From positions 19,590-83,589 of the forward strand of contig NZ_JBOITO010000040.1 of NCBI RefSeq assembly GCF_050717635.1: 64,000 nt of DNA, written 5' to 3'. The first letter of the stretch is position 1; each line of letters starts with the position of its first letter. Origin of the DNA: Clostridium_AD sp050717635. Its GTDB lineage: Bacteria; Bacillota; Clostridia; Clostridiales; Clostridiaceae. Below the pieces are notes generated by a model. It was not told the origin of the DNA, ran no database searches, and saw nothing but the letters and a program-made list of their open reading frames with translations. Both the position numbers and the translations under genes were made by a program. This document shows, one piece after another, positions 44,572-54,209 of this stretch.

Positions 44572-45557
44572 ACTCCCGCACCTCCAGATTCAATATGACC
44601 GATTTTATATGCTCTATCACCTAAATCCGAAATGGTCTTTATAACCTTTAAAGTATCCTTATCTTCAACACATAATACATAGCCTATACCCATATTATAT
44701 GTGTTATACATATGTTCCTCTGTAACTCCTTGGGACATAAGGTATTTAAAAATATCTGGAGTATTAAAACTATTTTTATCTATAACTGCTGTAAATTTTT
44801 CATGGAACATTCTTGGTATATTTTCATAAAAACCACCACCAGTTATATGAGCCATACCTTTTATATCAAATTTTTCCAAAAGATTTAGTACAGTTTTAGT
44901 ATAAATTTTTGTTGGCGTCAAAAGTATATTTCCAATCTTTTGTCCATTAAAATCAATGTCTAAATCTGGTATTAATTTTCTAACTAGTGAAAACCCATTA
45001 CTATGAAGTCCTGAAGACTCGATTCCTATAAGTGAATAACCATCTTTAATACCTGAACCATCAATAATTTTGTGTTTATCCACTATACCAACAGTAAACC
45101 CTGCCATATCATATTCGCCATCTCTATAGAATCCTGGCATTTCTGCAGTTTCACCGCCTATAAGTGCACAATTAGATTGAATACACCCATCGGACACACC
45201 CTTTACTAGTTGTGCTGCCGTCTGCGCATGTAATTTACCACAAGCTATATAATCTAAAAAGAAAAGTGGCTTAGCACCATTACAAAGCACATCATTTACA
45301 CACATAGCAACACAATCAATACCCACTGTATCATATTTGTTCATTCTAAATGCAATATCAAGTTTTGTACCAACTCCATCAGTACCAGAAACTAAAACGG
45401 GATTTTTATAACCCTCACCTATTTCAAACATACCAGCAAAACTTCCTAAATGATTTAAGACACCTTCCGTAAATGTTTTGGCTGCATATTCTTTTATTAA
45501 ACTTACTGACTTATACCCTTCTTCAATATTAACGCCTGCATCTTTATAAGTTATCAT
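44559..45557 (-). CDS. purM: AIR synthetase PurM
   Basis: ATP-dependent closure of the imidazole ring (FGAM to AIR), fifth step. 332 residues. Recognisable segments are TYKDAGVNIEEGYKSV, SGTDGVGTKLDIAF, VAMCVNDVLCNGAKPLFFLD and GGETAEMPGFYRDGEYDMAG, and the ATP-binding HITGGGFYENIPRM. ATG at 45557 follows AGGTAGGG. It overlaps purN by 13 bp and lies 9 bp after purF. Confidence 0.97.
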   Translation of the reverse strand: MITYKDAGVNIEEGYKSVSLIKEYAAKTFTEGVLNHLGSFAGMFEIGEGYKNPVLVSGTDGVGTKLDIAFRMNKYDTVGIDCVAMCVNDVLCNGAKPLFFLDYIACGKLHAQTAAQLVKGVSDGCIQSNCALIGGETAEMPGFYRDGEYDMAGFTVGIVDKHKIIDGSGIKDGYSLIGIESSGLHSNGFSLVRKLIPDLDIDFNGQKIGNILLTPTKIYTKTVLNLLEKFDIKGMAHITGGGFYENIPRMFHEKFTAVIDKNSFNTPDIFKYLMSQGVTEEHMYNTYNMGIGYVLCVEDKDTLKVIKTISDLGDRAYKIGHIESGGAGVCLK

Positions 45558-45566
45558 AAATATACC

Positions 45567-47036
45567 CTACCTTTCTAATCTATCTTTGTCATTTTCAAAG
45601 GGAGCCGATACTGGATATGTACCCTTAAAGCAACCTAAGCAAAAGTTGGTACGACCCAAAGATTTTAACAATCCCTCAATACTTAAGTATCCCAAACTAT
45701 CTGCACCTATCTGTTGTCTTATTTCCGAAACTTCTATATTAGCCCCAATTAGATCTTTTCTATAAGGGGTATCAATTCCAAAATAACATGGATATTTTAC
45801 TACTGGTGAACAAACTCTAAAATGAACTTCTGTTGCCCCAGCTTTTTTTAATATTTCAACTAATCTTTTACTTGTAGTTCCACGAACTATTGAATCATCT
45901 ATAAGAATAACTCTTTTACCTTCTACATTTATTTTTAAGGCATTTAGTTTTACAGATACTGCCCTTTCACGAGTTTCTTGAGTTGGACTTATAAATGTTC
46001 TACCTACATATCTATTTTTTATAAGACCCATTCCAAAAGGTATTCCAGAGGCTTTAGAATATCCTATAGCAGCTGCCATACCAGAATCGGGAACCCCTAT
46101 AACCATATCAGCGTCGATTGGTGATTCTTCGAATAACTGTTCTCCAGCTCTAACTCTTGAAGCATACACATTAATCCCATCAATTGTACTGTCAGGTCTT
46201 GCAAAATATATATATTCAAATGCACAAGTTGATATTTTAGCTTTTTCCGCAAAATTAATAGAGGTAAGTCCATTCTCATCTATTATGACTATCTCTCCTG
46301 GCTCTACGTCTCTTAAAAACTCTGCACCTACTGCATCTAGTGCACAACTTTCTGATGCAATAACATAACTATTTCCTATTGTACCAATACAAAGAGGTCG
46401 TATTCCGTTTTGATCTCTAACCCCAATTAATTTATCCTTTGTAAGCATGACTATTGCATAGGACCCTTTAACAGCCTGTATAGCATCAACTACAGCCTTT
46501 TCAACCCCTTTTTTAGCGCCTCTAGCTATTAGGTTTAATATAACTTCTGAATCTATTGATGTTTGAAATATATGGCCACAGTCTTCTAGTAATTCTCTTA
46601 TGACCTCTGCATTTACTAAATTTCCATTATGAGCTATAGCTATATCTCCTAGTTTAAATTTAGTTAGAAGTGGTTGTGCATTTTTCACTTCACTACTACC
46701 TGTTGTAGAATATCTTACATGACCAATTGCAGCATAACCCTTCATCGCTTTAAGATTCTGCTCATTAAAAACATCACATACAAGACCCATTTGCTTTTCA
46801 CAGGTAAGGTTAACACCATCAGAACATACTATTCCTGCACTTTCTTCTCCTCTATGTTGCAATGCATAAAGTCCATAATAAGTTAAAGTTGATACATCTA
46901 AATCTTTTTCAGTTGAAAAAATTCCAAACACACCGCATTCATCTTTAAATTTATCTTCGTATTTATAATCACAACTATCATATAACTTCTCTTCATAATT
47001 CTTAGATATTTCCTTCAATTCTTTACTTAGCTTCAA
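45567..47036 (-). CDS. purF: Amidophosphoribosyltransferase PurF
   Basis: Committed step: makes 5-phosphoribosylamine from PRPP and glutamine. About 489 residues. The N-terminal extension is followed by the catalytic cysteine in KDECGVFGIF, exposed after propeptide cleavage as in the Bacillus-type enzyme. The PRPP loop is VILIDDSIVRGTTSKRLVEI. Cysteines for the 4Fe-4S cluster lie in STCAFEYIYFARPDS, VVKYPCYFGIDTP and NFCLGCFKGTYPV. The start is TTG at 47036, after AAGGAGGGA; the in-frame ATG at 47066 places that site inside the gene. It lies 44 bp downstream of purC. Confidence 0.96.
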   Translation of the reverse strand: MKLSKELKEISKNYEEKLYDSCDYKYEDKFKDECGVFGIFSTEKDLDVSTLTYYGLYALQHRGEESAGIVCSDGVNLTCEKQMGLVCDVFNEQNLKAMKGYAAIGHVRYSTTGSSEVKNAQPLLTKFKLGDIAIAHNGNLVNAEVIRELLEDCGHIFQTSIDSEVILNLIARGAKKGVEKAVVDAIQAVKGSYAIVMLTKDKLIGVRDQNGIRPLCIGTIGNSYVIASESCALDAVGAEFLRDVEPGEIVIIDENGLTSINFAEKAKISTCAFEYIYFARPDSTIDGINVYASRVRAGEQLFEESPIDADMVIGVPDSGMAAAIGYSKASGIPFGMGLIKNRYVGRTFISPTQETRERAVSVKLNALKINVEGKRVILIDDSIVRGTTSKRLVEILKKAGATEVHFRVCSPVVKYPCYFGIDTPYRKDLIGANIEVSEIRQQIGADSLGYLSIEGLLKSLGRTNFCLGCFKGTYPVSAPFENDKDRLER

Positions 47037-47080
47037 GCAAATCCCTCCTTGATGTGATTCTTTCATTTAACACATGAATG

Positions 47081-47785
47081 TTATTTATTTATTCTACTCA
47101 ATATTTCCTCGTAAGCTTCTGTTACATTCCCTAAATCTCTTCTGAATCTATCTTTGTCCAGTTTTTCACCTGTTTTAACATCCCAAAATCTACAAGTATC
47201 AGGTGAGATTTCATCTGCTAAAATAATTTCTCCATTGAATCTTCCAAATTCTAATTTAAAATCTATTAAATTAATATCTTTTTCAAGGAAAACACCTCTT
47301 AAAATATCATTTATTTTTGAAGCTGAATTATATATTGCTTTTAATTCTTCTGGTGTAGCAAGTCCCATAGCTACTGCATGTGAATCATTTATAAGAGGAT
47401 CACCTAAATCATCATTTTTATAGCTTAATTCAAACACTGTTGTTTTTAGCTCTGTACCTTCTGCTATTCCATATCTTTTTGCCATACTACCAGCTGCAAC
47501 ATTTCTCACAATTACTTCTAGAGGCACTATCTCAACCTTTTTACAAAGTTGTTCTCTGTCACTTAGTTTTTTAATAAAATGGGTTTTTATACCTTTTTTC
47601 TCTAATAGTTGAAACAAACTAGTAGTTATACTGTTATTTAAAATTCCCTTATTCTCAATTTGAGCCTTTTTAATACCATTAAAAGCTGTTGCATCATCTT
47701 TAAAATATACTCTAACCTCATCTTCCTTATCTGTGCTGTACATTATTTTAGCCTTTCCCTCATATAAAAGTACTGAATCTCCCAT
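47081..47785 (-). CDS. purC: SAICAR synthetase PurC
   Basis: Joins aspartate to CAIR. 234 residues, the usual size. Signatures are LLYEGKAKIMYSTDKEDEVR, YFKDDATAFNG, VEIVPLEVIVRNVAAGSMAK, LEFGRFNGEIILADEISPDT and CRFWD. ATG at 47785 follows AAGGAG. It is the second gene of the riboswitch-controlled operon, 33 bp after purE. Confidence 0.97.
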   Translation of the reverse strand: MGDSVLLYEGKAKIMYSTDKEDEVRVYFKDDATAFNGIKKAQIENKGILNNSITTSLFQLLEKKGIKTHFIKKLSDREQLCKKVEIVPLEVIVRNVAAGSMAKRYGIAEGTELKTTVFELSYKNDDLGDPLINDSHAVAMGLATPEELKAIYNSASKINDILRGVFLEKDINLIDFKLEFGRFNGEIILADEISPDTCRFWDVKTGEKLDKDRFRRDLGNVTEAYEEILSRINK

Positions 47786-47818
47786 TAATAACCACTCCTT
47801 AATATTTAATTTTTAATC

Positions 47819-48298
47819 TTAAAATTCAACGCCTTGTTCATTATCTGCTATAAATTTTTCTTTCATGTCTTTTCTATATTTCATTAGTTTATTTTTAAGT
47901 TCTAAATCCTTAAGAGCTAAAATTTGAACTGCTAGCATTCCAGCATTATAACTGTTATTTATCCCCACCGTAGCAACTGGAATAGCTTTTGGCATCTGCA
48001 CAATTGATAGTAGTGAGTCCATACCCTGCAGTGCAGCATTAATTGGCACTCCAATCACTGGCATCACTGTATGAGATGCAATTACACCTGGAAGATGTGC
48101 TGCAAGCCCTGCCCCCGCTATGATGCATTCTACCCCGTTATTTTCCATTTCTACTATTACTTCCATTAATTTTTCTGGGACTCTATGAGCTGATAAAATA
48201 TGTACTTCATAATCTACGCCAAATTCCTTTAACGCCACTGCTGCATTTTTCATTATGTCACTATCTGATTTACTTCCAAAAATAATTCCAACCGTCAT
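47819..48298 (-). CDS. purE: N5-CAIR mutase PurE (class I)
   Basis: Converts N5-carboxyaminoimidazole ribonucleotide to CAIR. 159 residues. The N-terminal GIIFGSKSDSDIMKNAAVAL, SAHRVPEKL, the active-site loop GAGLAAHLPGVIASHT and GVPINAALQGMDSLLSIVQM are all intact. No purK lies beside it in this window. ATG at 48298 follows TTGGAGG. It is the first gene of the purECFMNHD operon, just downstream of the terminator and riboswitch. Confidence 0.97.
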   Translation of the reverse strand: MTVGIIFGSKSDSDIMKNAAVALKEFGVDYEVHILSAHRVPEKLMEVIVEMENNGVECIIAGAGLAAHLPGVIASHTVMPVIGVPINAALQGMDSLLSIVQMPKAIPVATVGINNSYNAGMLAVQILALKDLELKNKLMKYRKDMKEKFIADNEQGVEF

Positions 48299-48342
48299 TT
48301 TCCTACCTCCAATATAAATTATTCACCTTTTATAATTACTAA

Positions 48343-48390
48343 TAAAAAAAGGATTATACCATAAGAAAATATATTCTAATGGTATAATCC
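48343..48390 (-). terminator. Riboswitch expression-platform terminator before purE
   Basis: Minus-strand GGATTATACCAT pairs with ATGGTATAATCC (12 bp), followed by seven Ts. It lies 45 bp upstream of the purE start and 50 bp downstream of the purine aptamer, so it can shut off the operon when the ligand is bound. A further hairpin (AAGGG/CCCTT) lies between aptamer and terminator. Confidence 0.88.
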
Positions 48391-48439
48391 TGAATTAAAG
48401 GGAATAGAAAATAGCCCTTAGTATAAGGTCAATTCAAGA

Positions 48440-48512
48440 TTCACCAATAGTGAGAAGTTTAAGGCCTCTCGTAGAAACTTCTAAACCATATCTTTAGAAA
48501 TATATAGATGAA
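48440..48512 (-). ncRNA. Purine riboswitch aptamer, guanine class
   Basis: Minus strand. P1 TTCATC/GGTGAA encloses the three-way junction. P2 TTCTAAA, loop GATATGG, then TTTAGAA. J2/3 is GTTTCTACG. P3 is GAGAG, loop region CCTTAAAC, TTCTC. J3/1 is ACTATTGG. The loop and junction bases match the purine riboswitch consensus, with the J3/1 base C in ACTAT at the position that pairs with ligand, which predicts guanine or hypoxanthine rather than adenine (U there). It lies in the purL-purE gap and should repress purE-D. Confidence 0.87.
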
Positions 48513-48669
48513 CTAATTATTGTTTTGTATTGTGAACTATTTTTATATTAACATCTATTATTTACTAAGTCAATGCATTATACATAATATAATTATTATT
48601 GTTCGTATTTATGCATATATATTAACAATTTAACACTTTAACAATAATTAAAGTTCGTGTTATTGATTG

Positions 48670-51600
48670 TTATTTAAAGTAATTCACTCCTGCTTCAAAT
48701 ATTTTCTGGTCCTTTTCACCAATAATGTTCTTTAGTGTATTTGTAGTAACTCTTTCAGAATGACCCATTTTGCCAAACACTCTTCCGTCCATACTAGTTA
48801 TCCCCTCAATAGCATACATAGAACCATTAGGATTAAAGTTTATATCATAACTTGGAATACCGTTAAAATCTACGTACTGTGTAGCTACTTGACCACTTTC
48901 AAATAATTTTTTAATTAGTGCATCATCTGCTACAAACCTTCCTTCACCATGTGATATGGGTATGGAATGAATGTCACCAACTTTTAAATTACTTAACCAA
49001 GGAGACATATTTGAAACTACTTTAGTTTGAACAATACGAGACATATGTTTTCCAATTTCATTATATGTTAAGGTTGGGCTTTTTTCTGTTATGCCAGTTA
49101 TCTTTCCATATGGAAGTAATCCAAGTTTGATTAGTGCTTGAAATCCATTGCATATCCCCAGAATAAGTCCATCCCTATTTTCTAATAACTCACTTATGCA
49201 CTCCCTTATTATAGGGTTTCTAAAAAATGTAGCAATAAATTTACCAGATCCATCCGGTTCATCTCCTGCACTAAATCCACCTGGTAGCATAACAATTTGA
49301 GCTTTCTTTATTTTTTCCGCAATAATTTTTATAGATTCTTCAATTTGTCTCGGTGATAAATTATTTACTACCATAATCTCCACTTCAGCCCCAGCTTTTT
49401 CAAAAGCTCTCATAGAATCATACTCACAATTAGTACCTGGGAACACAGGGATTATAACTTTAGGCTTTGGAATTTTAATACTAGCCAGAGTTTTTATTTT
49501 TGAGTTTCCAAGAGCTCCATAGGTTTTGCCTGTGCTAATATTTTCTACTCCACTATTTACTTTTGTGTTAAACACACTTTCTAGCGGTGCTTCCCATTTA
49601 CTTATAGCTTCTTCTAGACTAATAGTTTCACCTAACACATTAATAAATGGTTCAGCTTTGGTATTTCCTAGTATCACAATATTTGCGCACTGCAAAATTA
49701 ACTCCGAATTCAAATTCTTATCTATTTCCATTACTATACTTCCATAATCCTCTTTAAATATGCTACTGGCGTCTATATCATGGGCAAATGTAAATCCTAT
49801 GTTATTACCAAAACACATTTTTGATATAGCCTCGCAAAGACCACCCATTCCTACTGCATAGGAAGATAAAACACTACCACTATCTATTAATTTCTTTACT
49901 AATTTATAGTTTTCGCGAAGTCTTTTAAAATCAGGTAATCCATCTTCACCTCTAGTTGCATAAATTAAAACCACCTGACTATCACATTTTTTAAACTCAG
50001 GAGATATTATAACATCCGTATTTACAACGTCCACCGCAAAGGATACCAAGGTTGGTGGTACATTAATATCATTAAAGGTACCCGACATGCTATCTTTTCC
50101 ACCAATAGCAGCTATACTAAACTCCTTTTGTACATGAAATGCTCCAAGGAGCGCTGAAAATGGTTTGCCCCATTTATAAGGTTCGTTTGACAATTTTTCA
50201 AAATACTCTTGGAAGGTAAGTTTAATGTTTTCATAATCTCCACCACAAGCTACTATCTTTGTTACAGAATCTAGCACTGCATAAGCAGCTCCATGGAAAG
50301 GACTCCATTTAGATAATTTAGGATTATATCCATAGGACATTATTGTACCTGTATTTGTATTTCCTTTAAGTACAGGTAGCTTTGATACCATAGCCTGAAT
50401 TGGTGTTTTCTGAAACTTTCCACCAAAAGGCATTAATACTGTTCCTGCCCCTATAGTGCTATCAAAACATTGAGATAATCCCTTTTGACTACAAATATTC
50501 AAATTCGATAATGTGGAATTCCACGCTTCTTTTATTGATTCCCTACTACTTGGTAATTTATCTTTTGAAAAATAGTATTCACTTTCACTTGGTGCTGATA
50601 CTTTTACATTAGTAACTTGTTTAACCCCATTAGTATCTAGAAAAGTTCTACTTATATCAACAATAGTATTTCCCTTCCATGTCATTTTAAGCCTATTATC
50701 ATCAGTTATCCTACCTACAAGTGTTGCCTCTAGATTCTCTTCTTCTGATAGGTTTATGAACGTCTGTGCATCATCTAACCTTACAACAACAGCCATACGT
50801 TCTTGGGATTCGGATATAGCAAGCTCTGTACCATCTAGTCCATCATATTTCTTAGGCACTGCATCTAAATTAATTACAAGTGCATCTGCTAGTTCCCCTA
50901 TAGCTACGGATACTCCACCTGCTCCAAAATCATTACATCTTTTTATAAGTGTAGTTGCCACAGGATTTCTAAACAGTCTTTGAATTTTTCTCTCTGTAGG
51001 TGCATTTCCCTTTTGAACTTCTGCTCCTGAAGTTAGAATCGAGCTCTCGCTATGCTTTTTGGAGGAGCCAGTAGCGCCACCACATCCATCTCTACCTGTT
51101 TTACCACCAAGAAGTATAACTACGTCTCCAGGCATTGGCTGCTCTCGGACCACATTCTTATATGGCGCTGCTCCAATAACTGCACCTATTTCCATTCTTT
51201 TAGCCACAAAATCTTTATCGTAAACCTCAGAAACAAGTCCTGTTGCAACTCCTATTTGATTTCCATAAGAGCTATATCCATGTGCTGCGTCAAGGGTTAT
51301 TCTTCTTTGAGGAAGTTTACCCTTTAAGGTATCTGAAATTTTTCCTGTAGGGTTAGCGCATCCGGTAACTCTCATTGCTTGATAAACATAGCTTCTACCT
51401 GATAATGGGTCTCTTATTGCTCCACCAAGGCAAGTAGCAGCGCCACCAAAAGGTTCTATTTCAGTAGGATGATTATGAGTTTCATTTTTAAACATTACCA
51501 GCCACTTTTCCATTTCTCCATCAATATTTGCTTCTACAATTATACTACAAGCATTTATTTCGTCTGAAACATCAAGATCTTTTAATTTGCCTTTTTTCCT

Positions 51601-52458
51601 CAAGTCCTTCATACCAATGATGGCCATATCCATAAGTGTAACATCTCTGCTCTTAGGGCCATAAACAAACTCTCTAGTGTCTAAATATTCTGCATAAGCT
51701 GCCATAATTGGTTTAGAATATTTACCCTCGTCAATATGTACATCTTGAATTACAGTATTAAACGTTGTATGTCTACAATGATCTGACCAATAGGTATCTA
51801 TAACTTTTATCTCAGTTATAGTCGGGTTCCTCTTTTCAGTTTCATTAAAATAATCTCTACAGAATTTAAGGTCATAAAAACTCATTGCGAGACCATTATC
51901 TTTTAAAAATTCTCTTAAATTCTCATCATTCATATGGGTAAAAGCTTCAACTATACTAACTTTATCTGGCTCAATAAAATTCTGTTCTAAATCTGTTGGT
52001 TTTTCCATCACTGCTTGTCTAGAGTCTACTGCATTTATACAATATTCTTTAATTGTGCTTAGTTCACTTTCGGTAATCTTACCCTTTAGTATTATAACTT
52101 TTGCAGTTTTAACTATTGGTTTATCTTTTTGAGTTAAAATTTGTATACACTCCGCAGCTGAATCTGCCCTTTGGTCATATTGCCCGGGCAAGAATTCAAT
52201 AGCAAATACTAAATCTTTTCCTTCCATCACTAACTCTTCATCATAAACCACATCTACTGTAGGTTCTGAAAATATAGTATTCCTTGATTCAAAGTACTGC
52301 TCCTCTGATATTCCAGTAATATCATATCTATTAACTATCCGAATATCTTCTAAGCTTATCACCCCTAAATTCTCTTTTATATCTTTCATCATTTTTTTGT
52401 TTTCAACATTATAGTTCGCTTTTTTTTCTACATACAACCTATATATTTTATTTTTCAT
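48670..52458 (-). CDS. purL: FGAM synthase PurL (fused PurLQ type)
   Basis: Fourth pathway step: amidates FGAR with glutamine and ATP. The chain of 1262 residues is a single fusion of the synthetase and the glutaminase. The N-terminal PurS-like segment is followed by TYWSDHCRHTTFNT and the FGAMS core with TEIEPFGGAATCLGGAIRDP. The C-terminal class I glutaminase has IPVFPGTNCEYDS, ILGICNGFQALIKLGLLP (nucleophile Cys) and PISHGEGRFVAD. ATG at 52458 is eight bases after GGAGG; upstream in-frame starts at 52473 and 52464 overlap the site. It is monocistronic, with its own promoter. Confidence 0.97.
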   Translation of the reverse strand: MKNKIYRLYVEKKANYNVENKKMMKDIKENLGVISLEDIRIVNRYDITGISEEQYFESRNTIFSEPTVDVVYDEELVMEGKDLVFAIEFLPGQYDQRADSAAECIQILTQKDKPIVKTAKVIILKGKITESELSTIKEYCINAVDSRQAVMEKPTDLEQNFIEPDKVSIVEAFTHMNDENLREFLKDNGLAMSFYDLKFCRDYFNETEKRNPTITEIKVIDTYWSDHCRHTTFNTVIQDVHIDEGKYSKPIMAAYAEYLDTREFVYGPKSRDVTLMDMAIIGMKDLRKKGKLKDLDVSDEINACSIIVEANIDGEMEKWLVMFKNETHNHPTEIEPFGGAATCLGGAIRDPLSGRSYVYQAMRVTGCANPTGKISDTLKGKLPQRRITLDAAHGYSSYGNQIGVATGLVSEVYDKDFVAKRMEIGAVIGAAPYKNVVREQPMPGDVVILLGGKTGRDGCGGATGSSKKHSESSILTSGAEVQKGNAPTERKIQRLFRNPVATTLIKRCNDFGAGGVSVAIGELADALVINLDAVPKKYDGLDGTELAISESQERMAVVVRLDDAQTFINLSEEENLEATLVGRITDDNRLKMTWKGNTIVDISRTFLDTNGVKQVTNVKVSAPSESEYYFSKDKLPSSRESIKEAWNSTLSNLNICSQKGLSQCFDSTIGAGTVLMPFGGKFQKTPIQAMVSKLPVLKGNTNTGTIMSYGYNPKLSKWSPFHGAAYAVLDSVTKIVACGGDYENIKLTFQEYFEKLSNEPYKWGKPFSALLGAFHVQKEFSIAAIGGKDSMSGTFNDINVPPTLVSFAVDVVNTDVIISPEFKKCDSQVVLIYATRGEDGLPDFKRLRENYKLVKKLIDSGSVLSSYAVGMGGLCEAISKMCFGNNIGFTFAHDIDASSIFKEDYGSIVMEIDKNLNSELILQCANIVILGNTKAEPFINVLGETISLEEAISKWEAPLESVFNTKVNSGVENISTGKTYGALGNSKIKTLASIKIPKPKVIIPVFPGTNCEYDSMRAFEKAGAEVEIMVVNNLSPRQIEESIKIIAEKIKKAQIVMLPGGFSAGDEPDGSGKFIATFFRNPIIRECISELLENRDGLILGICNGFQALIKLGLLPYGKITGITEKSPTLTYNEIGKHMSRIVQTKVVSNMSPWLSNLKVGDIHSIPISHGEGRFVADDALIKKLFESGQVATQYVDFNGIPSYDINFNPNGSMYAIEGITSMDGRVFGKMGHSERVTTNTLKNIIGEKDQKIFEAGVNYFK

Positions 52459-52532
52459 TGTCATTACCTCCAAAAACTAAAATTTATACGAATGTTATTT
52501 GTTTAATCTATTTTATAATTCGTTATAATGTG

Positions 52533-52561
52533 ATTATAGTATACTTTATGCAATAATTAAA
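52533..52561 (-). promoter_or_regulatory. Likely purL promoter and PurBox-like repeats
   Basis: Minus strand: TTTAAT, 17 bp, then a perfect TATAAT, about 75 bp upstream of the purL ATG. Between them and the gene lie inverted CGAAT-type motifs (52488-52498 and 52515-52526), 16 bp apart, resembling weak PurR boxes. PurR control is inference; the motif match is partial. Confidence 0.4.
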
Positions 52562-52645
52562 GTCTATTTCATAATAAATATATTTTTTTCTTACTTTAGT
52601 ATAATTCCACATTACCTACGTTTTAATCTTTTTTAGATATAAATA

Positions 52646-52685
52646 AAAAAACAGAATGGCATAAATAAATGCCATCCTGTTTTTA
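52646..52685 (-). terminator. Terminator of the AgcS symporter gene
   Basis: Minus-strand AAAAACAGGATGGCA with TGCCATTCTGTTTTT, loop of about 8 bases, with a T-rich exit, 17 bp after the stop codon. Confidence 0.82.
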
Positions 52686-52701
52686 TATTACATTTTAAAT
52701 A

Positions 52702-54045
52702 CTAGTTTTTCTTTTCAAAATCATCTTCATAATTTCTCAGTGTTTTTCTAACTAGTGCTCCAAGCCCTAATAATGCAAGTAAATTTGGTATAACCATGAG
52801 TCCATTAAACGTATCTGCTAGTTCCCAAACTAATTCAACTTTTAGTGCAGAGCCTAATATTATAAATATAAGTACTAAAAATCTATATATATTTAATGCT
52901 TTTTTACCAAATAAGTATTTAACATTGGCTTCTCCAAAAAAATACCAAGCTATTATTGTAGAAAATGCAAAGAAGAACAACGCTATAGCTATAAATGGAC
53001 CTCCAAAACTTCCCATACCACTTATGAAAGCCTTTTGTGTTAGTGCTATACCAGTAGTTGTTCCATCTAACGCTCCTGTAGTTAATATAACAAGTGCAGT
53101 TAATGTTAATATTATGAAGGTATCAATGAAAACACATACTATTGCAACAAGGCCTTGCTCTGCTGGGTGCTTAACTTTAGCAACTGCGTGAGCATGTGGT
53201 GTTGAACCCATACCAGCTTCATTAGAAAATAATCCTCTTGCAATACCATATCTCATAGCTTCTTTTACGGAAACTCCAATTAAACCACCTGTAGCAGCTC
53301 TAGGATTAAAAGCGCCTACGAATATCATTTTAAATGCTGGTACTACATCAACGTAATTCCCTATTATAATTACCAAACTACCTATTATATAAAACACAGC
53401 CATAACAGGTACTACTTTTTCAGTGAAGGCTGCAATTCTACCAACTCCACCAATAAAAATCATTCCAGCTAATGCTGCAACAATTATTCCAACAATTAAA
53501 CGAATATTAGTATTTGAACTTATAGCTGCCCCTATGGAATTAGCTTGCACCATGTTACCTATAAATCCTAAAGCAATTATTATAGTTACTGAAAAAAATG
53601 CTGCTAGCTTTTTACTTCCAAGACCTTTACTGATATAGTATGCAGGTCCTCCTGTTACTTCTCCATCAATAGTTTGTTTAAATTTTTGACCAAGCACTGC
53701 TTCTGCAAAAATAGTTGCCATTCCAAAGAAAGCACTTATCCACATCCAAAATATAGCCCCTGGCCCTCCTGATGCTATGGCAGTTGCAGCTCCTGCTAAA
53801 TTTCCTGTTCCTACTTGAGCCGCTATTGAAGTGGTTAAAGCTTGGAAGGATGACATTCCATCTTTTCCTGCTTTATGTCCAAATTTAACTCCGCTAAAAG
53901 TTTTTTTAAATGCAGCTTTAAATTTTCTAATCTGAATAAATTTTAGAGTTATTGTAAAGTATATCCCTGTACCACATAACAGAAATATTAATAAATACCC
54001 CCACAAATAATGATTAATTACTTTAATAATTGATAAAAAGTCCAT
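52702..54045 (-). CDS. Alanine/glycine:cation symporter (AgcS family)
   Basis: Sodium-coupled amino-acid uptake protein of 447 residues with about 10 predicted membrane helices, for example KVINHYLWGYLLIFLLCGTG, FLVLIFIILGSALKVEL and LLGLGALVRKTLR. Family signatures are ALTTSIAAQVGTGNLAGAAT and EAVLGQKFKQTIDGEVTGGP, with FSNEAGMGSTPHAHAVA in the middle. ATG at 54045 follows GGGAGAG seven bases away; the ATG at 54117 lacks a site. Glycine supply would help the neighbouring purine pathway, but co-regulation is not proved. Confidence 0.92.
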   Translation of the reverse strand: MDFLSIIKVINHYLWGYLLIFLLCGTGIYFTITLKFIQIRKFKAAFKKTFSGVKFGHKAGKDGMSSFQALTTSIAAQVGTGNLAGAATAIASGGPGAIFWMWISAFFGMATIFAEAVLGQKFKQTIDGEVTGGPAYYISKGLGSKKLAAFFSVTIIIALGFIGNMVQANSIGAAISSNTNIRLIVGIIVAALAGMIFIGGVGRIAAFTEKVVPVMAVFYIIGSLVIIIGNYVDVVPAFKMIFVGAFNPRAATGGLIGVSVKEAMRYGIARGLFSNEAGMGSTPHAHAVAKVKHPAEQGLVAIVCVFIDTFIILTLTALVILTTGALDGTTTGIALTQKAFISGMGSFGGPFIAIALFFFAFSTIIAWYFFGEANVKYLFGKKALNIYRFLVLIFIILGSALKVELVWELADTFNGLMVIPNLLALLGLGALVRKTLRNYEDDFEKKN

Positions 54046-54209
54046 AAATACTCTCCCATCTAGGTATTTAACTCCAATTACAGATACTTTACTTTGCAAA
54101 GTTAAACCCATTTTCATTTGTTACTTGTTAATATTTTATCATTATATCATAATTTTCGTATTTGTCAGAATCTTTTTAATTTTTTATTGTATGCCTAAAT
54201 TCAAAAGCA

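Noticed and set aside
54046..54209. Glycine riboswitch upstream of the alanine/glycine symporter
   Set aside because: None of the conserved glycine aptamer elements could be found in this stretch.
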